This document shows, one piece after another, positions 1-6,712 of a DNA stretch of 14,062 bases. The notes under the pieces are model-generated. The model was given only the letters and a program-made list of their open reading frames with translations. It ran no database searches and was not told where the DNA came from. Every line of letters starts with the position of its first letter. Position 1 is the first letter of the stretch. Location: positions 1-14,062 of the forward strand of contig JAQCHR010000035.1 in the NCBI GenBank assembly GCA_027619655.1, in the 5' to 3' direction. A program made the position numbers and the translations under genes. This DNA is from Pseudomonadota bacterium (GTDB lineage: Bacteria; Pseudomonadota; Alphaproteobacteria; UBA8366; GCA-2717185).

Positions 1-1191
1 TCCGACGCTGTTGAGGCCGAGTTGCGCCATGACGCGGTCCATTTCACTGCGGAAAATCTCAAGCGCCCGATAGGCGCCGGCCTCGCCGGCGGCGGCCGTT
101 CCATACAGGGTCGGGCGGCCGGACATCACCATGTCGGCGCCGAGCGCGAGCGCCTTCACCAGGTCGGCGCCGCGCCGCGCTCCGCTATCGATGATGATCC
201 GTATGCGATCGCCGACGGCGGCCCGGACTTCCGGGATCAGCTGCAGCGGCGCGGGCGCCGAATCCAGGTAGCGGCCGCCATGGTTCGACAGGACGACGCC
301 GTCCAGCCCCTTGTCCGCCGCAATGACCGCGTCCTCGAGACTCTGCAATCCCTTGACGAGCAACTATCCCGGCCATTTGTCCCGGATCCGCATGATATCG
401 TCCCAGCACTGCCGGTCCGACTTGGTGTGTTCGTGATCGACGGTCTTGTCGGTCAGCTTGCGCGCCAGTTCCGGCGGATAATTCGCCTTCATGAAAGCGC
501 CGCGCTTCAGGTATTGCGGCGCCAGCACGCGCAGGCACCAGCCCGGATTCGCCGCCACCTGCGCGATCAGCTTCGGCGTGTAGCGCAGGGGCATGGAAAA
601 TCCGTTGCGGTAGTCGTTCTCGCGGTTCGACCCGACCGACCCGTCCACCGTCACCAGCAGCGTCCTGATTCCGATCGACCGGATCCGCTCGATGAACGCA
701 TTCCGCAACGCAAGGTCGCGCCACATGTACAACTGGAACCAGAGCAGGCCGTCGGACGCCTCGAAAATATCCTCGACGGGGGTCAGCGAGTTCGTTGCCG
801 CCGTGCAGGGCACGCCCATCCGCGCCGCCGCCCGGGCCAGGTCGATCTCGCCCAGATCGCTCATCAGCCCGGCGCTTGCCGTGGGCGAAATGCCATAGGG
901 CATGGCGATTCTCCGGCCGAATATTTCTGTTGCAGTCGACCGGCCCGAGACATCGATCAGGACGCGATTCTTGATCTTGAGCGACTGCTAGACAGCGCGG
1001 TTGTGGTGCAGCGCAATTTCATCTTCCGCGCCACGATCCACATATTCGAAGATGCCCCGCGGCAGCCGTTTCTTCGCCATAAGGCGAAGTTCTTCGATAT
1101 TGTATGCGCCCAGATTGCCGCCGGTCAGGGCGACGTCGCGCGCCCGACGACTCTGTGCGCCTTCAGTCTTGTTTGCGGTGAGCGTGACCAT
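1..1191 (-). pseudogene. FMN-dependent alpha-hydroxy-acid dehydrogenase, interrupted by two in-frame TAG codons, C-terminus beyond window
   Basis: Belongs to the FMN_dh family (lactate, mandelate and glycolate dehydrogenases/oxidases), which oxidise 2-hydroxy acids to 2-oxo acids. The reading frame runs from ATG 1191 to position 1 with no frameshift, but TAG codons lie at 990-988 and 366-364. Against the intact paralog at 3533-4726 these fall exactly at Tyr47 and Asn255, 208 codons apart in both genes, so there are no indels between them. Past the second stop the frame still encodes the active-site lysine (LLVKGLQS) and the SNHGGR motif with catalytic His and Arg. About 20 C-terminal residues lie outside the window. 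It follows ridA by 12 bases with no clear ribosome binding site. Other genes here end in TAG, so recoding is unlikely. Most likely a young pseudogene; a sequencing error would need two separate base errors. Confidence 0.85.
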
Positions 1192-1203
1192 GTTTCATCG
1201 ACG

Positions 1204-1518
1204 CTATTTATGTGCGTTGACGACGATTTCCACGAGGGTGCTGGGCGTGCCGAGCTCGACGGCGACGCATGCGCGCGTCGGTGGGTTCGCCGGGTCGATC
1301 CAGGCGTTCCAGGCTTCGTTCATGGCCGGTTTCTGCGACATGTCGGAAATATAGACGGTCGCCGACAGCAGCTTGGATTTGTCGGTGCCGCCAACGGACA
1401 GGTGGCCGTCGATCCGCGCCAGCACCTGTTCGGTCTGTTGCTTCATTCCAACACTGGTATCGGGCGCCGTGGTGCCGGCGATGTAGACGACTCCGTTATG
1501 CTCCACCACCTTGCTCAT
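1204..1518 (-). CDS. RidA/YjgF/UK114 family protein, probably N-terminally damaged
   Basis: RidA-family proteins form trimers; classical members hydrolyse reactive enamine/imine intermediates, and others are pathway-specific partners of flavin enzymes. The 104 residues show the core fold: VVYIAG near residues 11-15, a TDKSKLL segment at 45-51, and PPTRACV at 79-85, whose Arg82 matches the substrate-binding arginine (E. coli Arg105), followed by VEI with Glu97. The family is usually about 115-130 residues. ATG 1518 has no ribosome binding site. A good GGAG (1564-1561) instead precedes ATG 1551 in the same frame, but codon 3 after that ATG is TGA (1545-1543). Codons between that TGA and ATG 1518 read TRHDLNAT, resembling the N-terminus of relatives of this subgroup. 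Probably the true start has been lost and any product is short or poorly translated. Lies 90 bases after the LLM gene, same strand. Confidence 0.85.
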   Translation of the reverse strand: MSKVVEHNGVVYIAGTTAPDTSVGMKQQTEQVLARIDGHLSVGGTDKSKLLSATVYISDMSQKPAMNEAWNAWIDPANPPTRACVAVELGTPSTLVEIVVNAHK

Positions 1519-1551
1519 GGTCGCGTTGAGGTCATGCCGTGTTCAGTTCAT

Positions 1552-1564
1552 CTTGCTTTTCTCC
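1552..1564 (-). promoter_or_regulatory. Shine-Dalgarno of ridA feeding an ATG followed by TGA
   Basis: Read on the minus strand, GGAG with an A-rich tail stands nine bases before ATG 1551-1549, ideal spacing. The ATG opens ATG AAC TGA, so ribosomes loaded here would stop after two residues. Reinitiation at ATG 1518, 24 bases past the TGA and in the same frame, is possible. The spacing quality is the main argument that 1551 was the original ridA start. Confidence 0.6.
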
Positions 1565-1608
1565 GTTGCCTGGGGTGACGTTTCGGGCCTTGCCCGCCGG
1601 AATTAATT

Positions 1609-2673
1609 TTATGCTGCGGCGCGTGTCCTGAATTCGGGAGCGACCTTGTCCATGAACAGGCGCACGCTGTTTTCAACGATGTCGTACGAGGACGATCCAA
1701 GGCGGAACTGAAGAATGACGCCGCCGACGCCGATGGCGTCGATCTTTGTCAGCCGTTCGGCGACCGTCGCGGGGGACCCGCAGATCAGGCTGTGTTCGGT
1801 GACATTGCGGGCATAGGCCGGCGCCGCGCCGGTTTCGCCGGGCTTGGCCATGCTTTCGCCGCGCTCCTCCAGGATGCGCTTGCGCATGCGGCCGCGGTGC
1901 TCGCGCTGCTCCTCGAACAGGGGGATGCCGATCCGTTCGGCCTCCGCGTCCGTATCGGCAATGAAGATGTTCCGCCACACCCAGGTTTCGTCCACCGCCT
2001 TGGCGACATGGGCTTCGCCGAAGCCGGAGGCGCGCATGGTCTTGCGGTACAGGTCCATGCGGTGTTTGGTGACCTCATCGGTCTGCACATTCATCAGGAA
2101 GGGGCGACCCTCCCGCGCCATCTCGAGCATCGATTCCTCGCCGGAACAGGCGCGAATGAGGGCAGGGTGCGGCTTGGTGTATACCGACGGCCGCAGGATC
2201 GGCAGCCACAGGTCCCAGTACTTGCCGTGGTGTTCGTAATTCGTCGTCGTCCAGGCCTTGATCATGATCTCTTCGGCTTCGATCAGGCGTTCCTGCGCTT
2301 CGGCCGGGTCGATGCCAAAGCCGCGATAGTCATAGATATTGTGCGCCGTGCCGCGGCCGAGGCCGACAATGAGCCGGCCCTTGGACAGGTTGTCGACCAT
2401 GGCCATCTGCTCCGCCATGCGGATCGGATGGTGCAGGGACATCTGCGCGACGGCTAAGCCGATCTTGATCTGCTTCGTGGCGACGGCCAGCGCGGCCGCA
2501 AAACTCACCGGGTCGACATAGGCGCAATTGCCGTCGAAGTGATGTTCCGCCAGCCAGAGCGTCTCCATGCCCAGTTTGTCGCAGAGTCTGGCTTCCGCCA
2601 GGGTTTCGTCGATGACCTGCTCGTCCCGCTCCGGGGTTTCCGCCTGGGGAAATAGGAAATTGCTGAATTTCAC
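1609..2673 (-). CDS. LLM-class (luciferase-like) flavin-dependent oxidoreductase
   Basis: A bacterial-luciferase-like TIM-barrel monooxygenase or oxidoreductase using reduced FMN supplied by a separate reductase. The 354 residues are a normal family length. The N-terminus carries WLAEHHF at residues 40-46, the Glu-His-His signature of the family. LSKGR (97-100) and the glycine-rich GLGRGTAH (104-111) form the flavin-side segment seen in this family, and a GSPATVAERL motif near residue 300 is the usual C-terminal feature. Start is GTG 2673-2671; AAGGA eight bases upstream supports it. The GTG overlaps the gntR stop as GTGA, implying translational coupling, so the regulator and enzyme share one message. 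With a RidA protein next door the pair recalls RutA/RutC of pyrimidine degradation, though this is an analogy and the substrate is unknown. Confidence 0.92.
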   Translation of the reverse strand: MKFSNFLFPQAETPERDEQVIDETLAEARLCDKLGMETLWLAEHHFDGNCAYVDPVSFAAALAVATKQIKIGLAVAQMSLHHPIRMAEQMAMVDNLSKGRLIVGLGRGTAHNIYDYRGFGIDPAEAQERLIEAEEIMIKAWTTTNYEHHGKYWDLWLPILRPSVYTKPHPALIRACSGEESMLEMAREGRPFLMNVQTDEVTKHRMDLYRKTMRASGFGEAHVAKAVDETWVWRNIFIADTDAEAERIGIPLFEEQREHRGRMRKRILEERGESMAKPGETGAAPAYARNVTEHSLICGSPATVAERLTKIDAIGVGGVILQFRLGSSSYDIVENSVRLFMDKVAPEFRTRAAA

Positions 2674-3443
2674 GGTTCTGATCCTTGCTCGCCGGGGGGC
2701 GTGTTCTGGTGGTCTCCGTCGATCCGCGCCGTCACTTCAAGGAAACGCTTCTTGCCGGAGAGGATGTGGGATTCCAGGGCGTCGGCCGCCGCCGCGCTGT
2801 TGCCGGTTTCCAGGGCGCGCAGGATCTTCCTGTGCTCCCGGTTGGATTTCTGCAGTCCGCCGCCCAGAAGGATGCTGCGGCTTCGATACAGGTGCAGTTC
2901 CTTGGCCAGCCCGTTGCAAAGCGCGCGCAGCCGGTCGTTGTCGGCGAAATCGACAATCCGGTCATGGAATTCGCGGTTCAGGCGAAAGAACCCGTCGAAA
3001 TCCTTGTCGGCCGCGGCGGCGTCCATGCGGGCGACAAGGCCGCGGAGGGTATCGATCTGTGGCGGCGTAATGCATTTCGCCAGCGTTGCGCCGGCCAGCC
3101 GCATCAGGCAGGCGCGGACGTCATAAACGTCTTTTGCATCCTGCGGGGTAATGGCCCGTACGAAAAATCCGCGGTTGACGATAACCGTCAGCAACCCGCT
3201 TTCGACGAGGCCGCGGCAGGCTTCGCGGATCGGCCCGCGGCTGACCCCCAGTTCGCCGGCCAGCCGGTTTTCGTTGACCCGTTCGCCCGGGCGGAATGCG
3301 CCAGACAGGATTCGGCGTTCGATTTCATCCTGGATAGTGCTCGACAGGGAGCGGGACCGCAGAACCTGCAGCAGATCGAGGGAATCGGTCGTTTCAGGCA
3401 TGCTCGGATGGGTCACTGTATCGTTGTCGGATAGCTGGACCAT
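2670..3443 (-). CDS. GntR family transcriptional regulator, FadR/FCD type
   Basis: A 257-residue regulator. The N-terminal winged helix-turn-helix spans about residues 33-100, with IRRIL-like recognition context and the hallmark LGVSRGPIREA near residues 66-76. The C-terminal all-helical FCD domain (about 105-240) binds a small carboxylic acid, often through a metal; candidate ligands are visible in the FFRLNREFHDRIV helix and in the EHRKI and LESHI segments. Such proteins usually repress neighbouring catabolic operons until an acid inducer binds. Start ATG 3443 has no clear ribosome binding site; ATG 3401 is a weaker alternative. It is the first gene of the leftward operon, is translationally coupled to the LLM gene, and is divergent from the intact dehydrogenase, with a palindrome between them. 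It most likely controls both transcripts and its own. Confidence 0.93.
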   Translation of the reverse strand: MVQLSDNDTVTHPSMPETTDSLDLLQVLRSRSLSSTIQDEIERRILSGAFRPGERVNENRLAGELGVSRGPIREACRGLVESGLLTVIVNRGFFVRAITPQDAKDVYDVRACLMRLAGATLAKCITPPQIDTLRGLVARMDAAAADKDFDGFFRLNREFHDRIVDFADNDRLRALCNGLAKELHLYRSRSILLGGGLQKSNREHRKILRALETGNSAAAADALESHILSGKKRFLEVTARIDGDHQNTPPGEQGSEP

Positions 3444-3460
3444 GCGGCGCTATTGCAGAA

Positions 3461-3476
3461 TTGTCAACAATTGACA
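3461..3476. promoter_or_regulatory. Candidate GntR/FCD operator palindrome in the divergent intergenic region
   Basis: The sequence TTGTCAACAATTGACA holds a perfect six-base inverted repeat TGTCAA-CAA-TTGACA; it also contains TTGT-CA-ACAA, fitting the N-GT-Nx-AC-N pattern known for FadR/FCD regulators. It lies 18 bases upstream of the gntR ATG and upstream of the dehydrogenase start. TTGACA occurs once on each strand here (3471-3476 rightward, 3466-3461 leftward) and equals the sigma70 -35 consensus, but I see no convincing -10 at the right spacing for either. Confidence 0.5.
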
Positions 3477-3532
3477 GTTTGCACATGATAAAACGGGAAG
3501 CTGAAGCAACAGGCACGGAAGTGGATCACGGC

Positions 3533-4726
3533 ATGGCCGACAGTACACTCGGCGCATACAACATCGAGGACCTTCGCCGGATGGCGAAGAAGCGGCTGCC
3601 ACGCGGCATCTTCGAATATGTCGATCGCGGTGCGGAAGACGAGATCGCGCTCCGGAACAATCGGGAAGCCTACCAGGCGCTCAAGATCAAGAACCGTGTC
3701 CTGATCGATGTGTCGAATCGGTCCACGGAGACCGAAATTTTCGGCCGCAAGATCACCATGCCCTTTGGTATTTCGCCGACGGCCTCGGCCGGGCTGGTTT
3801 GCGAGGGCGGCGAGGTCGGGCTTGCCCGGGCGGCGGCCCGGATGGGGGTGCCCTGCACTGCCGCGACGAGTTCGCTGACCCCGATGGAGGAAATCTACGA
3901 GGCGGCGGGCGGCAATCTCTGGTTCCAGCTTTACATGTGGACCGACCGGGACCTGACGGCGACTTTCGTCAAGCGGATCCGGGACACCGGATTCGAGACC
4001 ATGCTGGTCACGGTGGACAGCTCCGCCAGCCCAAACCGCGAATATAATCACCGAAACGGCTTTGCCATGCCGCTGCGCTACTCGGCGACCCTGATCGCGC
4101 AGATCCTGGCGAATCCGGGCTGGTGCTGCCGGGTCCTGGCGCCACAATACCTCAAGCGCGGGCCGTTCCGCAAAGCCAACAATCCGCCGGAACTGGCAAG
4201 CAAGCTGACCCAGGCCGAGGTGGAATCCGAATATACGAAGCCTGCCAGCCAGAGCTGGGACGATATCCGGCGCATCCGGGACATGTGGCCCGGCAACCTG
4301 CTGGTGAAGGGATTGCAGAGCGCCGAAGACGCGGCCATTGCCGCGGAACTGGGCCTGCAGGGTGTCGTGCTGTCCAATCATGGCGGCCGCTATCTGGATT
4401 CGGCGCCCGCGCCGCTTCAGGTGGTGGCGGAAACACGCTCTGCGGTCGGGCCGGATTTCAAAATCATTATCGATAGCGGGGCAAGGCGCGGCGCCGACAT
4501 CGTCAAGGCGCTCGCGGTTGGCGCGGATATGGTCATGTCCGGGCGACCAACGCTTTACGGCTCCGCGGTGGCGGGCGAGGCGGGATCCTACCGGGCGCTG
4601 GAAATCTTCCGGACGGAAATGGACCGGGTGATGGCGCAACTGGGCATCAATCGCGTCGTTGAGATCGGCCCGCATATTTTCTGGAATCCGCCGGACTGGG
4701 TGTTCGGCGGGGCGAAGCCGCAATAG
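3533..4726 (+). CDS. FMN-dependent alpha-hydroxy-acid dehydrogenase/oxidase (intact)
   Basis: A 397-residue member of the FMN_dh (lactate/mandelate/glycolate dehydrogenase) family, a TIM barrel that oxidises a 2-hydroxy acid to the 2-oxo acid. Expected active-site residues are present: Tyr29 in FEYVDRGAEDE, Tyr134 in FQLYMW, Asp162 in VTVD, Lys259 in LLVKGLQS, and His283 and Arg286 in SNHGGR. DSGARRG (314-320) and MSGRPTLYG (335-343) are the phosphate-binding loops for FMN. I chose ATG 3533 (GTGGA seven bases upstream). ATG 3485 lacks a ribosome binding site, and TTG 3461 would lie inside the operator. It is divergent from gntR and paralogous to the broken gene at 1-1191, so it probably supplies that activity now. 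The exact hydroxy acid cannot be read from sequence; the electron acceptor could be oxygen or the quinone pool. Confidence 0.93.
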   Translation: MADSTLGAYNIEDLRRMAKKRLPRGIFEYVDRGAEDEIALRNNREAYQALKIKNRVLIDVSNRSTETEIFGRKITMPFGISPTASAGLVCEGGEVGLARAAARMGVPCTAATSSLTPMEEIYEAAGGNLWFQLYMWTDRDLTATFVKRIRDTGFETMLVTVDSSASPNREYNHRNGFAMPLRYSATLIAQILANPGWCCRVLAPQYLKRGPFRKANNPPELASKLTQAEVESEYTKPASQSWDDIRRIRDMWPGNLLVKGLQSAEDAAIAAELGLQGVVLSNHGGRYLDSAPAPLQVVAETRSAVGPDFKIIIDSGARRGADIVKALAVGADMVMSGRPTLYGSAVAGEAGSYRALEIFRTEMDRVMAQLGINRVVEIGPHIFWNPPDWVFGGAKPQ

Positions 4727-4733
4727 GTTCGGT

Positions 4734-4776
4734 CTGGCCGCCGGGCGCGCGTTTCGGGATTCCTCCCGGCCGGCAG
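4734..4776. terminator. Imperfect GC-rich hairpin between convergent genes
   Basis: Arms CTGGCCGCCGGG (4734-4745) and CCCGGCCGGCAG (4765-4776) pair at 10 of 12 positions, with six contiguous pairs nearest a 19-base loop. It sits in the 52-base gap between the stop of the rightward dehydrogenase and the stop of the leftward response regulator, as expected for a bidirectional terminator. There is no T-run on either side. Confidence 0.35.
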
Positions 4777-4778
4777 AA

Positions 4779-5555
4779 CTATTGGCTGTCCATCACCGTA
4801 ACGTCTGCGCTGAACATATAGCCGACATTCCGGATGGTCTTGATTAGGGCCGGGCGTTTCGGGTCGCGTTCGATTTTTCGGCGGAGCCGCCCGACCTGTT
4901 CATCGATACTGCGGTCAAAAGACTCCGCTTCCCTGTTGCTGGCGAAATCGAGCAGTTGATCGCGGCTCAATGCCCGTTTGGGGTGATTCACAAATGTGGC
5001 AAGCAGGTCAAACTCGCCACTCGTCAACTCGACCGGAATGCCGTTTGCCGCGGTCAACATGCGGCCATCGCCATCCAGAACCCAGTCGGAGAACTGATAT
5101 AGCCGCCTGGGGGCTGATCCGCTCATGGTGGCCTCATCACCGGTTTGCGAAGGAGGTTGCGAATGCCCGGTCCGGCCGTTTTCGCCACGCCGAAGAACGC
5201 TTCGGACACGCGCCAGCAACTCCCGCAGATGAAACGGTTTGATGAGATAATCGTCGGCGCCGACTTCCACGCCGGCGACCCGGTCGACAACATCTTCCTT
5301 GCCGGTGATCATCAAGATACCCATGGCGGGATGGGTCTGGCGCAATTCCCGCGCCAACGCCAGCCCGTCTTCACCCGGCAGTTTCAAGTCCAGCAGAATG
5401 ACATCCGGAATATGATCGGCAATAAGGCGGCGCATCGCGTCGCCATCCGGCGCCTCTGCAACGGAAAATCCTTCGTTGGCAAAATATTCCTGGGCGATAT
5501 CCCGGATTTCGGCGTCGTCATCAACGACGATAAGATGGGGGCTGCTGAATGGCAT
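4779..5555 (-). CDS. OmpR/PhoB-type response regulator without an adjacent kinase
   Basis: A 258-residue two-component DNA-binding regulator. The receiver domain (about residues 6-122) has the acidic cluster VDDD (11-14), phosphoacceptor Asp56 in DVILLDLKLPG, Thr84 in MITGKED and Lys106 in LIKPF, so it looks phosphorylatable. A polar linker of about 30 residues (roughly 123-152) leads to an OmpR-type winged helix (about 153-250), with ELTSGEFDLL, LSRDQLLDF, SIDEQVGRLRRKIE and the final IRNVGYMF wing motif. No histidine kinase gene is seen in the window. The only same-strand neighbour upstream is the AsmA fragment, 38 bases away, which may share its transcript. Start ATG 5555 has no strong ribosome binding site. 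Target genes cannot be deduced; the divergently placed envelope genes are possible but unproven targets. Confidence 0.93.
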   Translation of the reverse strand: MPFSSPHLIVVDDDAEIRDIAQEYFANEGFSVAEAPDGDAMRRLIADHIPDVILLDLKLPGEDGLALARELRQTHPAMGILMITGKEDVVDRVAGVEVGADDYLIKPFHLRELLARVRSVLRRGENGRTGHSQPPSQTGDEATMSGSAPRRLYQFSDWVLDGDGRMLTAANGIPVELTSGEFDLLATFVNHPKRALSRDQLLDFASNREAESFDRSIDEQVGRLRRKIERDPKRPALIKTIRNVGYMFSADVTVMDSQ

Positions 5556-5593
5556 TTTTGTTTGTCGCCCGTACCGGCCGCGTGACGCGCCTT

Positions 5594-6196
5594 TTATCGG
5601 GCGCTGTCAGCAGCTTCTTTTGCCAGATTCCGGCATGGGCTCGGCTTGTCATCGCCTGGGTCCAGAAATGGCAGGATCGCTGCCAACGGCGTCAGCAAGG
5701 CGCCGAGCGCCGCCGCGAGGCCCGCCCGCGCGGCAATGTCTGCTTTATCCGGCTGCACGGTTGGATTGCGAAAACTGCCTTCAATCAGCAATGTCGAACG
5801 CATTGCGGCGACGCTCGTATCGCGCGGATGGGGTTCCAGCGCCAGTGCCAGCGTCTCGGTTCCCAGATTGATGTCGCCGCTACCGAGGATAAGCGTGTCT
5901 TCGGTATCGAGCGCAAGGGATCGCGCCTTCATCACACCATTCACGACATCGAAATCCGAAATGATGCAGCGGATCGGTGAGGTTGCCGCCTCACCATCGC
6001 GACTCGCAATGACTGTCAGGGCTTCGGCGATATCCAGGCCGGCAATTTCGATCAGGAGTGCGCCGATCCTGCCTTCGGACATGGCCAGACGCAGCTCGCC
6101 ATTGGCGCTGGCCAGCGCGTCATGCATCGTATTCCCGTCCGCCGCCAGCGATATGGTCCCGCCGACAGCCCCGACAGCTTCCTCCGCATCGCCCAT
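5594..6196 (-). CDS. Truncated AsmA-family protein (C-terminal part only), possible gene remnant
   Basis: The 200 residues match in pattern the C-terminal portion of AsmA-like envelope proteins: ANGELRLAMSEGRIGALLIE (about 30-49), SPIRCIISDFDVVNGVM, DTEDTLILGSGDINLGTE, a SFRNPTVQPDK segment and a final hydrophobic ALLTPLAAILPFLDPG ending in Cys and charged residues. AsmA proteins are normally about 600-1200 residues with an N-terminal membrane anchor and a long beta-rich lipid-transport groove; both are missing. Upstream of ATG 6196 the frame stays open to a TAA near 6285 but lacks recognisable AsmA sequence beyond about 20 codons, and there is no ribosome binding site. Homology therefore seems to begin abruptly next to the stress-promoter region. 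Most likely a deletion remnant, less likely a small standalone protein. Confidence 0.6.
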   Translation of the reverse strand: MGDAEEAVGAVGGTISLAADGNTMHDALASANGELRLAMSEGRIGALLIEIAGLDIAEALTVIASRDGEAATSPIRCIISDFDVVNGVMKARSLALDTEDTLILGSGDINLGTETLALALEPHPRDTSVAAMRSTLLIEGSFRNPTVQPDKADIAARAGLAAALGALLTPLAAILPFLDPGDDKPSPCRNLAKEAADSAR

Positions 6197-6270
6197 GTCG
6201 ACCAGTAACGCCGGGGAAGGGGGCGGGTTCCGATTCGGACAACCAACCGCGGAAAGATGGATGCATTCAG

Positions 6271-6295
6271 GGAACCTTGCGCGGCTTTACGTGTT
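6271..6295 (+). promoter_or_regulatory. EcfG (general stress sigma) type promoter for the DUF883-holin-mscS cluster
   Basis: GGAAC (6271-6275), a 16-base spacer and TGTT (6292-6295) match the alphaproteobacterial sigma-EcfG consensus GGAAC-N16/17-(C/T)GTT. The site is intergenic, points at the gene starting at 6391, and would leave a leader of roughly 90 bases. A second such element occurs at 9830-9854 with the same spacer length. Confidence 0.6.
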
Positions 6296-6390
6296 AGTGT
6301 CGGTGAAAGCCGGATTGCGATATTCTGGAAACCTCAAGTTGAGCATCCAAAAATTGCTTCGGCGCAAATCTTGTTTGAAAGGAGTTCAAA

Positions 6391-6690
6391 ATGGCGAGCG
6401 AAAGCGAAACCCTGAAGAAAGATGTCGAGGAACTGCGCGCCGCTATTGAGACGCTGACCAAGGACGTATCCACCATCAGCCAGTCCATGACGGACGGTTT
6501 GAAGGATAAGGCGGCCCGGGCTGCCGACAATGTGCGCGAGGGTGCGCGGAATGCCGCAAACGAAATCGGCGCAAAGGGCAGGCAGTCCGCCGAGGCGGTC
6601 GAACAGACGGTGCGCGACAAGCCGCTGCAAAGCCTGGTCGTCGCATTCGGCGCCGGCCTGTTGCTCGCACAGTTGTTGCGCAAGCGATAA
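6391..6690 (+). CDS. DUF883 (ElaB/YqjD-like) membrane-anchored stress protein
   Basis: A 99-residue protein with a long amphipathic, charged helical part (about residues 5-75, likely coiled coil, rich in Lys, Glu and Ala), then RDKPLQS and a short glycine/alanine-rich hydrophobic helix (about 78-95) ending in LLRKR. This is the layout of the ElaB/YqjD/DUF883 family, whose E. coli members are tail-anchored in the inner membrane, bind ribosomes and rise in stationary phase. GGAG (6380-6383) sits at proper distance before ATG 6391. It is the first gene of a rightward set, followed 22 bases later by a YqjE-like protein, mirroring the E. coli yqjD-yqjE order. The EcfG-like promoter upstream fits stress induction. 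The ribosome role is transferred from the family, not seen here. Confidence 0.85.
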   Translation: MASESETLKKDVEELRAAIETLTKDVSTISQSMTDGLKDKAARAADNVREGARNAANEIGAKGRQSAEAVEQTVRDKPLQSLVVAFGAGLLLAQLLRKR

Positions 6691-6712
6691 CGCCGCCGGT
6701 CGGGGACATCAC

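Noticed and set aside
364..990. Pyrrolysine or amber recoding as explanation for the two TAG codons
   Set aside because: TAG ends several confident genes here (intact dehydrogenase, channel, response regulator, amidohydrolase), the replaced positions are Tyr and Asn in the paralog, and there are no pyl genes in view.
22..1578. 518-codon open frame on the plus strand opposite the broken dehydrogenase and ridA
   Set aside because: Its codon boundaries match those of the minus-strand dehydrogenase, where stops would need rare TTA, CTA or TCA codons; the translation has no recognisable domain. A GC-rich antisense shadow.
3461..3532. TTG 3461 or ATG 3485 as the dehydrogenase start
   Set aside because: TTG lies inside the putative operator, ATG 3485 has no ribosome binding site, and the extra residues share nothing with the paralog; ATG 3533 preferred, though 3485 is not excluded.
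3464..4723. 419-codon minus-strand frame opposite the intact dehydrogenase
   Set aside because: Antisense shadow in the same codon register as a strongly conserved enzyme; no motifs.
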